Of a DNA stretch of 64,000 nucleotides, positions 45,863 through 54,937 are shown piece by piece (positions within the stretch are counted from its first letter, which is position 1; each line of letters starts with the position of its first letter). The translations under genes and the position numbers were made by a program. The DNA lies in the NCBI GenBank assembly GCA_038226305.1, contig JBBRQN010000006.1, forward strand, positions 62,001-126,000, in the 5' to 3' direction. The notes under the pieces were generated by a model that ran no database searches, was not told where the DNA came from, and saw only the letters and a program-made list of their open reading frames with translations. This DNA is from JASLDZ01 sp038226305. GTDB lineage: Bacteria; Pseudomonadota; Alphaproteobacteria; Caulobacterales; Caulobacteraceae.

Positions 45863-47017
45863 ATGCATCTGGTCAAGGAACACCGCAGCCTTCTGCGCCT
45901 GATGCGGACCGCCTCGACCTCGAGGGTGCTCAACCTCGCCAAGCGCACGGCCGCGCAGCGCACCGCCACCCCCGCCGGATCGACCCTGTTCGCGGCGCCC
46001 GCGCTGGATCGCTGCATCGTGGTGAAGCACCGCCTGCGCCCTCACGAGCGCGAGTGGTTCGTTGAGGCGCGCACCCTCGTCACCAAGCTCCTGATCCCAA
46101 TCGACCCGCAGGACGTGGGCCTGGGCGCCCACGCCATCTTCGTGGGCGAGCGCGGGTTCGAGGGCACGATGGCCATGTCGCTCGGCGTGCACGAAGCGAC
46201 CGTCGCCGGTGCCCGTGATCTCGCCGTGCTGCAGGCGCTGGACGGCCTGCCCTCGCTAGACCCCTTCCTCACCCGGGAGCACCTGCGCCGCCAGGGCCAC
46301 GAGGCGGCGCGCGACTATTTCGAGATCTCCCCCGGCGACGTCGAGCGCATGCGCAGCTTCGTGCGCCGGGAAATCGTGCCCCTGATCACCCTGTGCTTCG
46401 GCGACCACGCAGAGCCGGAGAAGGCTGCGCGCCTGGCCGACAGGATCCTCAGCTCCGACCTCGACGCCACGATGGAGCCCCTGCGCCGCACTCTGAAGAT
46501 GGAGCCGGCCGAGTTCGTGGAGGGCATGTTCTGCTGGAAAGGCTTCCTCTACTACAAGTGGGCGCTGGACGAGGCGCTGAGCGCCGGCCTCGTGATGATC
46601 GAGGCCATCTCAAAGGTGCGCGCCACGGGCGACGCCACGCCGGAGGAGCGGGCCTATATCGCCGAGGCCCGCACCCGTCTGCAGTCCCGCATCAAGACCG
46701 CCTGCCGCGACGTGCGCGGTGCCTTGAACGCCTATGACGTGGCCTTCGCCGCCCTGACGCAGCGCGCCGAGCCCGCCATTTTCCGCGACTTCCTGATCAG
46801 TGCGCCCGCGCTCTTCTTCTCGGTGGGCGACAAGCTGGGCGCCCTGCAGCACGTGACCAGCTTCTGGCATTACAAGTTTGCAGGCCGCGCCATCCGCACC
46901 CCGGCCACAGAACTCTGCGATCTCCTCAGCGACTTCGAAAACAGCCTCGGCGGCGGCGCAGAGTGCGGCCCGAGAAGGCCCGACCCCGTGTTCCTGCCGA
47001 TGGAACTGGCAGGGTAG
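45863..47017 (+). CDS. conserved-looking 384-residue protein of unknown function
   Basis: A 384-residue, mostly helical cytoplasmic protein without signal or membrane segments. Blocks that look conserved: LRPHEREWFVEARTLVTKLL, GAHAIFVGERGFEGTMAMSL, FVEGMFCWKGFLYYKWALDE and SFWHYKFAGRAIRTP. I do not recognise the family and assign no function. ATG 45863 follows a short AT-richer leader with no evident strong RBS. It ends 7 bp from the convergent isochorismatase gene. Confidence 0.7.
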   Translation: MHLVKEHRSLLRLMRTASTSRVLNLAKRTAAQRTATPAGSTLFAAPALDRCIVVKHRLRPHEREWFVEARTLVTKLLIPIDPQDVGLGAHAIFVGERGFEGTMAMSLGVHEATVAGARDLAVLQALDGLPSLDPFLTREHLRRQGHEAARDYFEISPGDVERMRSFVRREIVPLITLCFGDHAEPEKAARLADRILSSDLDATMEPLRRTLKMEPAEFVEGMFCWKGFLYYKWALDEALSAGLVMIEAISKVRATGDATPEERAYIAEARTRLQSRIKTACRDVRGALNAYDVAFAALTQRAEPAIFRDFLISAPALFFSVGDKLGALQHVTSFWHYKFAGRAIRTPATELCDLLSDFENSLGGGAECGPRRPDPVFLPMELAG

Positions 47018-48617
47018 AGCTCGTCAGAGCTTGGAGATGATCTCGTCTCCCATGATCCCCTGAGCCGCCGCGCCCTCTGGCACGCCGAAGTCGTTGGCGA
47101 GTTCGGTCACGGCTTGGTTGACCACGGTGATCTGGGCTCCGAGGGTGCGCAGCCGGTCGTAGGTCAGGGTGTCTCCCAGCACGCTGGTCGTCCCGCAGGC
47201 GTCCGCCACGACCAGCACTTCGTAGCCCAGGCGCAGCGCGGAGCGGGCCGCCCAGAAGAGGCAGATGTCGGTGGTCAGCCCGGCCATGACGAGCTTCTTG
47301 CGGCCTAGCGCGGCGACACCCTCGCGGAGCTTCGCATCGTCCCAGCAGTCCAGCGCCCCGCCGCGGGCATAGCGGGCGGCGAAGGCTTCGGGCGCCAGAT
47401 CCTGGATGTCCTGAATGGTCGGCCCGACCTGCTGCTCCATCGTCGTGGTCAGGATGAGCGGCATGCCGTAGCTCACGGCCATGCGCGTCAGCACGCGGCA
47501 GCCGGTGACCACCATCTCCTGCGGCAGGCTTTTCACCCAGCCGACGGTTCCGGTCTGGTGATCGACCAGCATGATCGCGGCGTTTTGGGGGGTGAAACGA
47601 GAGGCGTCGACGTCGGACATGGTTCGGCTCCTGGGACTGGAGACCGAGAAAGCCTGGACCGCACGGCCGCGGGAAGCGGCGGAACTGCAAAGCGGGTTTG
47701 CAGGTCTGCAAGGCGCCTTCAGAGGCAGCCTGCGCAAAGCGGCGACGCAGGAAGTCGAGCAGCGCCCGGGTGCGCGCGGGCAGGAGCTTGGTGGTCGTGA
47801 TCATGTAGAACTGCGCGGGCTCCAGCGTCCACGCGGGCAGCACGCGCTCGACGGGGCAGTGCTCGGCTCCTTCCCGGGCTATAAAGGCGTTCAGAGGCGC
47901 GATCCCCAGCCCCTCTCCGCAAAGTCGCCGCAGCATGGTGACGGTGTTGGCGCGCACCGGGCCCGTGACGAGGACGTCGATCCGCTCGTCACCCCGACGC
48001 AACCCCGCGATCCCTTTCATGTGCGGAAGTGGCAGGCAGTCGTGGTCGCGCAGATCGAGCGGGCTCTGCGGGCAACCGCGCCGCGCCAGGTAGTCAGCCG
48101 AGGCGTAGAGATGCGCAGGCACGACCGCCAGCCGCCGGGCCGTCAGCGCCGAATCCTCCAGCGGCCCGACACGAATGGCGGCGTCGAAGCGTTCGGTCGC
48201 CAGGTCCACGCGACGGGGGCTGAGGTCGAGCTCCAGTTCCACCGCCGGGTGCAGCTTGCGGAACTCCGCGATCAGGGGTGCGAGGAAGGTTGCACCGAAG
48301 TCGGCGGTGACCGACAGGCGTAGCAATCCCTCGGGCTCCGACTGTCTGGCCGTCAGCGCGGCGAAGGCCGCCTCCACCCCCGCCAATGGTCCCTCCAGGG
48401 CGGCCAAAAGTCGGGCACCCTCCTCCGTCGGCCCGTAGCGGCGGCCGGTTCGATGCAGGAGCTGAACCCCCGCCACGGCTTCCAGGGCCTTGATGCGCCG
48501 GGACAGTTTGGCGACAGACACCCCTCCCGCCAGCGCGGCCTGCGACAGGCTCGGCCCTCGCGTCGCGGCGGCGAACAGGGCGAGGTCCGAGATCGTCTCG
48601 TGCAGGTCTTCAGGCAT
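46926..48617 (-). CDS. LysR-family regulator with lost stop or frameshift
   Basis: The N-terminal HTH (ETISDLALFAAATRGPSLSQ to RTGRRYGPTEEGARLL) and the substrate domain (LRLSVTADFGATFLAPLIAE, RFDAAIRVGP, GEGLGIAPLNAF) are normal up to about residue 300 (position about 47715). The frame then runs on for some 260 Arg/Pro-rich codons through the isochorismatase gene in another phase. A TGA at 47721-47719 sits in an adjacent frame, so a 1-nt indel near RRRFAQA would give a 299-residue protein of family length. The real gene is probably 47719-48617. It may control the hydrolase gene or the divergent peptidase. Confidence 0.75.
   Translation of the reverse strand: MPEDLHETISDLALFAAATRGPSLSQAALAGGVSVAKLSRRIKALEAVAGVQLLHRTGRRYGPTEEGARLLAALEGPLAGVEAAFAALTARQSEPEGLLRLSVTADFGATFLAPLIAEFRKLHPAVELELDLSPRRVDLATERFDAAIRVGPLEDSALTARRLAVVPAHLYASADYLARRGCPQSPLDLRDHDCLPLPHMKGIAGLRRGDERIDVLVTGPVRANTVTMLRRLCGEGLGIAPLNAFIAREGAEHCPVERVLPAWTLEPAQFYMITTTKLLPARTRALLDFLRRRFAQAASEGALQTCKPALQFRRFPRPCGPGFLGLQSQEPNHVRRRRLSFHPPKRRDHAGRSPDRNRRLGEKPAAGDGGHRLPRADAHGRELRHAAHPDHDDGAAGRADHSGHPGSGARSLRRPLCPRRGAGLLGRCEAPRGCRRARPQEARHGRADHRHLPLLGGPLRAAPGLRSAGRGGRLRDDQRAGRHPDLRPAAHPRSPDHRGQPSRDRTRQRLRRARGRGGSGDHGRRDHLQALTSSTLPVPSAGTRGRAFSGRTLRRRRGCFRSR
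47024..47620 (-). CDS. isochorismatase-family cysteine hydrolase
   Basis: A 198-residue hydrolase with the Asp-Lys-Cys triad: Asp20 in AAIMLVDHQTG, Lys109 in GRKKLVMAGL and Cys120 in LTTDICLFWAA. It resembles YcaC-like proteins of unknown substrate. ATG 47620 is preceded by AGGAG (about 8 nt). The gene is downstream of the LysR gene on the same strand and is wholly overlapped, in another frame, by the over-long LysR frame. Confidence 0.9.
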   Translation of the reverse strand: MSDVDASRFTPQNAAIMLVDHQTGTVGWVKSLPQEMVVTGCRVLTRMAVSYGMPLILTTTMEQQVGPTIQDIQDLAPEAFAARYARGGALDCWDDAKLREGVAALGRKKLVMAGLTTDICLFWAARSALRLGYEVLVVADACGTTSVLGDTLTYDRLRTLGAQITVVNQAVTELANDFGVPEGAAAQGIMGDEIISKL

Positions 48618-48745
48618 GGCGCATCTGAGGGTCCTGGCCCGCCGTTGGAAAGTCGCCTGCGCGTTTCGGTCCGGGCATGGACGAAGCGGGCGGGTTCGCA
48701 GAATGTGCGGGCGCGACTTTCCGATCCCTCCGATACGGACCCTCG

Positions 48746-51040
48746 ATGACCCGTCTGCTTGCCCTGGCGCTCGCCGCCACCGCCCTCACAGCCCCCTTCA
48801 TGACCTCACAAGCCACAGCCCAGACAGCCGCCTCGACCGCCAAGGCCGCTGCGGCCGCCGCCGCAGCAGGCGTGCTCACCCCTGAGCGGCTGTTCTCCGA
48901 ACCCGATCTGACGGGCCCCACGGCCCGGGGGGTGCAGCTGTCGCCCGACGGCAAGCTCGTCACCTTCCTGCGTGCCAAGGAGAACGACCGCGAGGTTCAG
49001 GACCTGTGGGCCATCGATGTGGCCGGCGGCGAGCCGCGGCGCCTGATCGACGCCAAGGCGCTGGACCCCAAGGAGGCCGAACTCTCCGAAGCCGAGAAGG
49101 CGCGGCGGGAACGCCAGCGCATCTCTTCACGCGGCGTCGTCGAATACCGGTGGGACGACCAGGGCAGGCGTATCCTCGTCCCCCTCGGCGGAGACCTCTA
49201 CCTCGCCGATCCGGCCACCGGCAAAGCCGAGCGCTTCACCAAGACCGACGGCGACGAGACCGACAGCCGGTTCTCCCCCAAGGGCGGCTTCGTCTCGTGG
49301 GTCCGGGGCGGCACGCTCTTCGTGAAGCCGGTGACAGGCGGGGCGGAGAAGCAGGTCAGCCCCGCCTCGAAAGACCCGGTCAGCTACGGCGTGGCCGAGT
49401 TCGTGGCGCAGGAGGAGATGGGCCGCTTTACCGGCTACTGGTGGGCCCCCGACGAGAGCCGCATCGCCTGGACCAAGGTGGACGAGTCAGGCGTGGACAT
49501 CGTGCCTCGGTTCGACATCGGGGCCGAGGGCGGCACGGTGGTGAGCCAGCGCTATCCCAAGCCCGGCCGCCCCAACGCGGTGGTCGAGCTCTACGTCTCG
49601 TCGCCGTCTGGCGAGGGCGTGGTGAAGGTGGACCTGGGCAAGGACGCCGACGTCTATCTCGCCCGGGCGAACTGGTCGGCTGACGGCAAGACGCTCTACG
49701 TGCAGCGCGAGACGCGCGATCAGAGGAAGCTCGAGCTCCTCGAAGTCGATCCCGCCACGGGCACCGCCAAGGTGATCCTGACGGAGACGGACAAGGACTG
49801 GATCGACCTCAACAACGACATGCGCCCGCTGAAGGACGGTACGTTCATCTGGGGCTCGGAGCGCTCGGGCTTCCACCACCTGTATCTCTATGCGCGCGAC
49901 GGGAAGCTGATCCGCGCGATCACCAAGGGCGCCTGGCCCGTGGGCGGCCTGGGCCTGGGCGGCGCGGGCGCCACGGGCGTGGATGAGGCCAAGGGCCTGA
50001 TCTACTTCATGGCCTCCAAGGACAGCCCCATCCACCGCGACCTGTACGTGGTGAGCTACAAGGCACCGGGCGAGCCGCAGCGGATCACGACGGGCACGGG
50101 CAACTGGAACGCCACGGTGGGCAAGGCGGCCAATGCCTATGTGGGCGGCTACAGCGACCCCAACACCCCGCCCCAGACCGCGCTGTATGACATAACCGGC
50201 AAGCGCATCCGCTGGATCGAGGAGAACGCGCTCAAGCCCGGCCACCCCTACTACCCCTACCTCGCCAGGCACGTAAGGCGGGAGTTCGGCACGCTGAAGG
50301 CCGAGGACGGCACGGTGCTGCACTACTGGATGATGAAGCCGAAGGACTTCGATCCCGCCAAGAAATACCCGGTGATCGTTGACGTTTACGGCGGGCCCGA
50401 CGTGCAGTCGGTCTCGGCGGGGTGGACGCCGCCGGGGGCGCAGCTGATGGGCGAGAACGGCTTCATCCAGTTCCAGCTCGACAACCGGGGCTCCTCCAAC
50501 CGCGGCCGCGACTTCGAGCGCGCCATCGCGGGGCACCTCGGCGACGTCGAGGTGAAGGACCAGTTCGTCGGCCTGAAATACCTGCGCTCCCTCCCCTACG
50601 TGGATGCCGACCGCGTCGGCGTTTCGGGCTGGAGCTACGGCGGGTTCATGACGCTGCGGCTGATGACCGAGCCCGGGGCGAACATCCGCGCCGGTGCCTC
50701 GGGGGCCGCCCCCAGCGACTGGCGGCTCTACGACACCCACTACACCGAGCGTTTCATGGGCGATCCGAACAAGCGCAAGGAGGCGTACGACCAGTCTGCG
50801 ATCATCCCGAGGCTTGCCAACCTGAAGGGGCGGCTCCTCTACATGCAGGGCATGGCGGACGACAACGTGGTGTTCGAGAACGGCACCCGCATCCTGGCCA
50901 AGCTGCAGGAGCAGGGGCACACCTTCGACCTGATGCTGTTCCCCGGCCAGCGCCACGGCATCCGCGGGCAGAAGCGCCAGCTCACCCGGGAGCTGACGAT
51001 CCTGAACTTCTTCAAGCGGGAGCTGGGCGGGCCTCCCTAA
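48746..51040 (+). CDS. S9 family peptidase, dipeptidyl-peptidase IV-like
   Basis: A 764-residue secreted peptidase with a signal peptide (MTRLLALALAATALTAPF..). A beta-propeller carries the double-Glu motif VAEFVAQEEMGRFTGYWW, typical of DPP-IV; the C-terminal alpha/beta-hydrolase has the nucleophile in VSGWSYGGFM (about Ser630), Asp in MADDNVVF and His in QRHGIRG. It removes dipeptides after Pro/Ala from peptides in the periplasm. Its 3' end overlaps the convergent msrC gene by 4 nt. Confidence 0.95.
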   Translation: MTRLLALALAATALTAPFMTSQATAQTAASTAKAAAAAAAAGVLTPERLFSEPDLTGPTARGVQLSPDGKLVTFLRAKENDREVQDLWAIDVAGGEPRRLIDAKALDPKEAELSEAEKARRERQRISSRGVVEYRWDDQGRRILVPLGGDLYLADPATGKAERFTKTDGDETDSRFSPKGGFVSWVRGGTLFVKPVTGGAEKQVSPASKDPVSYGVAEFVAQEEMGRFTGYWWAPDESRIAWTKVDESGVDIVPRFDIGAEGGTVVSQRYPKPGRPNAVVELYVSSPSGEGVVKVDLGKDADVYLARANWSADGKTLYVQRETRDQRKLELLEVDPATGTAKVILTETDKDWIDLNNDMRPLKDGTFIWGSERSGFHHLYLYARDGKLIRAITKGAWPVGGLGLGGAGATGVDEAKGLIYFMASKDSPIHRDLYVVSYKAPGEPQRITTGTGNWNATVGKAANAYVGGYSDPNTPPQTALYDITGKRIRWIEENALKPGHPYYPYLARHVRREFGTLKAEDGTVLHYWMMKPKDFDPAKKYPVIVDVYGGPDVQSVSAGWTPPGAQLMGENGFIQFQLDNRGSSNRGRDFERAIAGHLGDVEVKDQFVGLKYLRSLPYVDADRVGVSGWSYGGFMTLRLMTEPGANIRAGASGAAPSDWRLYDTHYTERFMGDPNKRKEAYDQSAIIPRLANLKGRLLYMQGMADDNVVFENGTRILAKLQEQGHTFDLMLFPGQRHGIRGQKRQLTRELTILNFFKRELGGPP

Positions 51041-51537
51041 CGGCCGAAACTGTCGCCCAGGATCAGGCCGATGCCCTCGGCGTCGGTCTGATCGAAGGCG
51101 GCGGGCTCGGCTGAGTCCACGTCGAACACGGCGATGAGGCTCCCCGCAGCGTCGAACACCGGCAGCACGATCTCGCTGCGGGAAAGGGCGTCGCAGGCGA
51201 TGTGGTCGGGGAAGGCGTCCACGTCGTCCACGATCATCACCCGGCGTTCGGCGGCGGCGGTTCCGCACACCCCCCGCCCGAACCTGATCCGCAGGCAGCC
51301 CAGCGACCCCTGGTAGGGGCCCACCACCAGCTCGTCGCCCTTGGCGGGGTCGACCACATAGAACCCCGTCCAGAAGAACCGCTCCGGAAAGGCGTGGGCC
51401 AGCATGGAGGAGACTGTCGCCATCCGTGCCGTGCGATCGGGCTCGCCATCCAGCACCGACGCCACCTCCTCGCGCAGCTCGCGATAGCGGCGCTCCCGAT
51501 CGGGCGACAGACGGGTGGGATCGAAGCTTTCGGCCAT
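51037..51537 (-). CDS. msrC: free methionine-(R)-sulfoxide reductase (GAF domain)
   Basis: A 166-residue GAF protein. The three redox cysteines are at Cys81 (GSLGCLRI), Cys91 (GRGVCGTAA) and Cys115 (DHIACDAL), the fRMsr pattern, together with WTGFYVVD and SEIVLPVFD. It reduces free Met-(R)-SO with thioredoxin. ATG 51537 is used. Symbol follows the E. coli name. Confidence 0.9.
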   Translation of the reverse strand: MAESFDPTRLSPDRERRYRELREEVASVLDGEPDRTARMATVSSMLAHAFPERFFWTGFYVVDPAKGDELVVGPYQGSLGCLRIRFGRGVCGTAAAERRVMIVDDVDAFPDHIACDALSRSEIVLPVFDAAGSLIAVFDVDSAEPAAFDQTDAEGIGLILGDSFGR

Positions 51538-51567
51538 GCGCCTAGATAGGCGGCCCCCGCCCGCGCG

Positions 51568-51891
51568 TCAGCCCAATCGCGGACCGATCAGCGTCGTGAG
51601 CACGGCCTGCGCCTCCGCCCCCGGCTCCACCACCAGCAGCCGACCTCGCTGGAGCAGCTCGGGCGTAGCCACCACCTGCCGGCGCTTGGGGCAAAGACCG
51701 AGGCAGCCCACGTCGACCAGGCGCACCTTGCCCACGGTCGCCTTCCAGTCGCCCTGCTTCCAGGCCCGCTTCAGTTCCGACCGCAGATCCTTGCGCCCAC
51801 GCTTGCCAAAGCCGCCGTCGAGCTTGCGGGCGCACTTGCTGCAGGTGAAGACCACCTGCGCGAACGGGGCCTTCGCCTCTCGCCCCGCCAT
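51568..51891 (-). CDS. thioredoxin-like [2Fe-2S] ferredoxin domain protein
   Basis: A 107-residue protein with a thioredoxin-like 2Fe-2S pattern: CSKC in VVFTCSKCARKLDG and the later pair in VDVGCLGLCPKRRQV. Spacing and basic middle (GKRGRKDLRSELKRAWKQ) fit the small ferredoxins of this fold. ATG 51891 starts the domain; the open frame upstream is not protein-like. It lies 30 nt after the msrC start on the same strand. Partner unknown. Confidence 0.78.
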   Translation of the reverse strand: MAGREAKAPFAQVVFTCSKCARKLDGGFGKRGRKDLRSELKRAWKQGDWKATVGKVRLVDVGCLGLCPKRRQVVATPELLQRGRLLVVEPGAEAQAVLTTLIGPRLG

Positions 51892-52026
51892 CACGTCACC
51901 AGCTGCCAGCACGTAGGGTCTCCACCAACACGCCGGGCGCTGGCGCACTGCGGCAACGCGCGAAACCCGGTTCCGGCCAGCTTGACGATTACCCAGAAGT
52001 AATCCGCCGCCGCACCGCACCCCCTT

Positions 52027-52054
52027 TGCGTGCAGTGCAACATAGGCTAACACT
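52027..52054 (+). promoter_or_regulatory. possible Caulobacter-type promoter
   Basis: TTGCGTG (52027-52033) and GCTAACAC (52047-52054) are 13 bp apart; the -10 fits GCTANAWC at seven of eight places, the -35 only partly. It lies 75 nt before the small secreted protein gene. Confidence 0.35.
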
Positions 52055-52129
52055 GTTAACATAGTGCACGACGAGCTCCTCCCTTATGCAGCTCGTCTAA
52101 GCGCCCACTCTTGGAAACGGGGTTTTCCC

Positions 52130-52468
52130 ATGTTGAAGTCCATCATCGTCGCCGCGCTGAGCCTTACCGCCTTCGCAGTTGCAGCACCCGCCTCCGCCCA
52201 GACGACCCTGGCCCGCGGCCAGTCGCTCGCCATGCTCGAGACGCCGCTGAAGACCGGCTTCGACCCCGTGCTCGCCGGGCGCATCTGGCACTGCGACGCC
52301 GATGCCTGCCGCGCTGCCCCGATGGGCTCGGCCTCCGGCAAGTCGATCGTGCGCGAGTGCGGCGACCTGGCCGCCAAGGCCGGTGCCGTCGCCTCGTTCC
52401 AGACCGGCGACCTCTCGGTTTCGGCCGACGAACTGAAGATCTGCAACGCCAACGCCAAGAAGCGCTGA
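52130..52468 (+). CDS. small secreted four-cysteine protein
   Basis: A 112-residue protein with a signal peptide (MLKSIIVAALSLTAFAVAAPASAQ). The mature 88 residues hold four cysteines (WHCDADACRAAP, VRECGDLAAKAG, LKICNANAKKR), probably two disulfides. Small secreted proteins like this are common in Caulobacteraceae, function unknown. ATG 52130 starts the signal peptide. Stands between the ferredoxin-like gene and a tRNA gene. Confidence 0.72.
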   Translation: MLKSIIVAALSLTAFAVAAPASAQTTLARGQSLAMLETPLKTGFDPVLAGRIWHCDADACRAAPMGSASGKSIVRECGDLAAKAGAVASFQTGDLSVSADELKICNANAKKR

Positions 52469-52522
52469 TCGCAACATCCAGGCGGGCCCATCGCCCCGAC
52501 CTTCGCGGCAACGCGGCGGTGG

Positions 52523-52598
52523 TGGTGGGCCCGGTAGGACTCGAACCTACAACCAGACCGTTATGAGCGGTCGGCTCTAACCATTGAGCTACAGGCCC
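52523..52598 (-). tRNA. tRNA-Ile2 (CAT)
   Basis: A complete 76-nt cloverleaf with encoded CCA on the minus strand: acceptor GGGCCTG/CGGGCCC (one T-G), D stem GCTC/GAGC, anticodon stem GACCG/CGGTC, loop CTCATAA, T stem GTAGG/CCTAC. Although the anticodon is CAT, C4-G69 and C5-G68 are the pairs used by tRNA-Ile lysidine synthetase, so it is read as the minor Ile (AUA) tRNA rather than Met. Confidence 0.88.
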
Positions 52599-52715
52599 CC
52601 GCACTGCGGGACCGCTCGGTAGCACGACCCTGAAGGTCGGCGGAAGCCGAGCCGTTCAGCGGGCGTTCAAGGCTGGCGCGCGAGAGCTGTGGCGTCGCCC
52701 ACAGGAGCCTGCCAG

Positions 52716-53471
52716 ATGATCCGCGCCGCCGCCGCCCCAGCTATCGCCCCAGTGCTCGCCATCGCCGCCGCGCTGGCGGCCTCCCTCGGCGCGAGCGCGG
52801 CTTGCGCCCAGCCCGCACCCCGCACCGCCTTCGACGCCACCACTCTGGAGCTGTCGGCGGAAGGCGTGGTGAAGGCCGCTCCAGACATCGCCTACATCAC
52901 CCTCGGCGTCACCACGACCGGCCCGACGGCCGTGGCCGCATCCACCGCCGAGCGCATCCGCATGGCCGCCACCGTCGCCGCCCTGAAGGCCCGGGGGATC
53001 GACGCGAAGGACATCCAGACCTCCGGCCTCTCCCTCGGCGCGCAGTACGAGTTTCCGCAGAACGCCCCCCGCCGCCTGACCGGCTACCAGGCCTCGAACC
53101 ACGTCACGATCGTGGTGCGGGCGCTGGACCGCACGGGGGCCGCCATCGACGCCGCCGTCTCCGCCGGGGCCACCGACGTGGAGGGCATCAGCTTCGACAT
53201 CGCCGACCCCAAGCCCCTGCAGGACGAGGCCCGCAAACGCGCCGTGAAGGCCTTGGGCGACAAGGCCCAGCTCTATGCCTCGGCCAGCGGCCTGCGCATC
53301 GTGCGGCTCGTGACGCTGAGCGAGACCTCGGGCGAACCGCGCCCGCAACCCATGATGATGAAGGCCTCCATGAGCGCCCGCTTCGCAGACGCGGCCCCTG
53401 CAACCTCGGTGGAGCCAGGCGAAGTGGAACTGCGCGCCGGCGTCAGCGCCACCTACGAACTGGGCCGCTAG
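52716..53471 (+). CDS. SIMPL (DUF541) domain protein, periplasmic
   Basis: A 251-residue protein with a signal peptide and a SIMPL domain: LELSAEGVVKAAPDIAYITL, GVTTTGPTAVAASTAE, KARGIDAKDIQTSGLSLGAQ, YQASNHVTIVVRAL and the end VELRAGVSATYEL. The family includes the oxidative-stress protein YggE. AGGAG lies 8 nt before ATG 52716. First of three such genes in 6 kb; it converges on panD with a shared CTAG. Confidence 0.9.
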   Translation: MIRAAAAPAIAPVLAIAAALAASLGASAACAQPAPRTAFDATTLELSAEGVVKAAPDIAYITLGVTTTGPTAVAASTAERIRMAATVAALKARGIDAKDIQTSGLSLGAQYEFPQNAPRRLTGYQASNHVTIVVRALDRTGAAIDAAVSAGATDVEGISFDIADPKPLQDEARKRAVKALGDKAQLYASASGLRIVRLVTLSETSGEPRPQPMMMKASMSARFADAAPATSVEPGEVELRAGVSATYELGR

Positions 53472-53833
53472 GCCGCGGCGAGGGCGACCTTGGGCCGGTT
53501 GCCCTCGCCCATCAGCACGACCACGGGCTTGTGGGCCTTCGCCTCGGCGGCCTCGAGCTGGCCATAGGCCACCACGATCACCGTATCGCCCACCGCCACC
53601 AGCCGGGCGGCGGCGCCGTTCACCCCGATGGTGCGCGAGCCCCGCGGGGCCTCGATCACATAGGTGGTGAAACGCGCGCCGGTGGTCACGTTCAGCACGT
53701 CCACCTGCTCGTTGGGCAGCAGCGTCGAGGCGTCGAGCAGGTCCTTGTCGATGGCGATGGAGCCCTCGTAGTCGACGTCGGCCTGGGTGACCGTGGCGCG
53801 GTGCAGCTTGGCCCGCATCATCGTGAGAAGCAT
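53468..53833 (-). CDS. panD: aspartate 1-decarboxylase (pyruvoyl enzyme)
   Basis: A 121-residue proenzyme making beta-alanine for pantothenate. The self-cleavage site Gly24-Ser25 is in DYEGSIAID, and KLHRATVTQADV, the catalytic Lys-bearing start, is intact. INGAAARL is VNGAAARL here. ATG 53833 gives the family length. Confidence 0.96.
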   Translation of the reverse strand: MLLTMMRAKLHRATVTQADVDYEGSIAIDKDLLDASTLLPNEQVDVLNVTTGARFTTYVIEAPRGSRTIGVNGAAARLVAVGDTVIVVAYGQLEAAEAKAHKPVVVLMGEGNRPKVALAAA

Positions 53834-53995
53834 GGACGCACACTCCCGGCCCGCAGGCCAAACCGGCGAGGGAGCACCGGGGCCGCGCATATAGGGGCGC
53901 GAAGCCTGCTCATCAATCGTGGGCATCACTCGTGGGATGGTCGCGGCCGTCGCAAGCGGCTGCTAGGCTCCCTGAAGTCATCCGATGGAGTCGTG

Positions 53996-54898
53996 ATGCG
54001 TCACCTGCCAGCGCTTCTGTTCGTTTTCCTCACGCCGGGTGTGGGGGCAACGCAGACGCTCACCGTGCAGCCCGCCCAGCCGCCCAACTATCAGAGCGCC
54101 CCTTGGTGGATGCGCGAACCGATCATCGCCAGCCTGGGGGACGTACGCGCAGAGGTGCCCGCCAACCGCGCCCGCCTGTCGGCTGGCTTCGAGGCCATCG
54201 CAGGCACGGCGGCCGAGGCCACCCGCGACGCCGCAGAAAAGGTGCGCGGCCTGAACCAGACGCTGGCCGCCTATGGGTCCGAGCGCGTGAGGGTGGAGAC
54301 CAGCTTCCAGACCCGGCCGCTATACGCCCAGTACAAGGACAAGACCGGCACGATCCAGGACAACCAGCGGGAAGACAAGGTCGACCGGTACGCCGTCACC
54401 GCCACCGTCAACTTGGAAGTGCGCGACCTGAAGGTCGTGGAGCGGGTCTACGCCACGCTGATCGCTGCAAAGCCGACCCGCGCCAGCCCGGCCTATTTCA
54501 GCCTTCTTCCCGACAATTCCCTGAACGCAGCGATGGCCAAGGCCGCGGTGGCCGATGCGGCGGCCCGCGCGCGGGCCTCGGCGGCGGATGCGGGCGTGAG
54601 ACTGGGGGCGGTGAAGCTGATCGACCCCACGGGCCGGGCGTGCTCAACGGACGTGCTGATCGCAGGGGCGCCGCGGAGCTACGGCGGCTCGGGCTATGGC
54701 AACGACGTATCGGAGGTGGTGGTGTCGGCGATGCGAAATGCGCCGCCCCTCCCCTTGCCGCAAGTGCCGGCACCCGTCCGGCAATCGCAGAGTCCAGAAG
54801 CTCTCGAAGCTGACGCTGCCAGCCTCCAGATCAACCTGCAGCCCCCGCTTCAGACGCTAACGCAACAAGCCTGCGTGATCTACGCGCTGGGCGGGTAA
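53996..54898 (+). CDS. SIMPL (DUF541) domain protein, periplasmic (second copy)
   Basis: A 300-residue protein with a signal peptide (MRHLPALLFVFLTPGVGA). A SIMPL-type domain runs from IIASLGDVRAEVPANRARLS through RYAVTATVNLEVRDLKVVER to VADAAARARASAADAGVRLG. It is longer than the usual family member, with a Gln/Pro/Leu-rich tail. GGAG lies about 5 nt before ATG 53996. Function unknown; lgt follows 39 nt later. Confidence 0.78.
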   Translation: MRHLPALLFVFLTPGVGATQTLTVQPAQPPNYQSAPWWMREPIIASLGDVRAEVPANRARLSAGFEAIAGTAAEATRDAAEKVRGLNQTLAAYGSERVRVETSFQTRPLYAQYKDKTGTIQDNQREDKVDRYAVTATVNLEVRDLKVVERVYATLIAAKPTRASPAYFSLLPDNSLNAAMAKAAVADAAARARASAADAGVRLGAVKLIDPTGRACSTDVLIAGAPRSYGGSGYGNDVSEVVVSAMRNAPPLPLPQVPAPVRQSQSPEALEADAASLQINLQPPLQTLTQQACVIYALGG

Positions 54899-54937
54899 AC
54901 CTGTTACACGGCTCTGCCGCGCCCGCCGGAGACGCCC

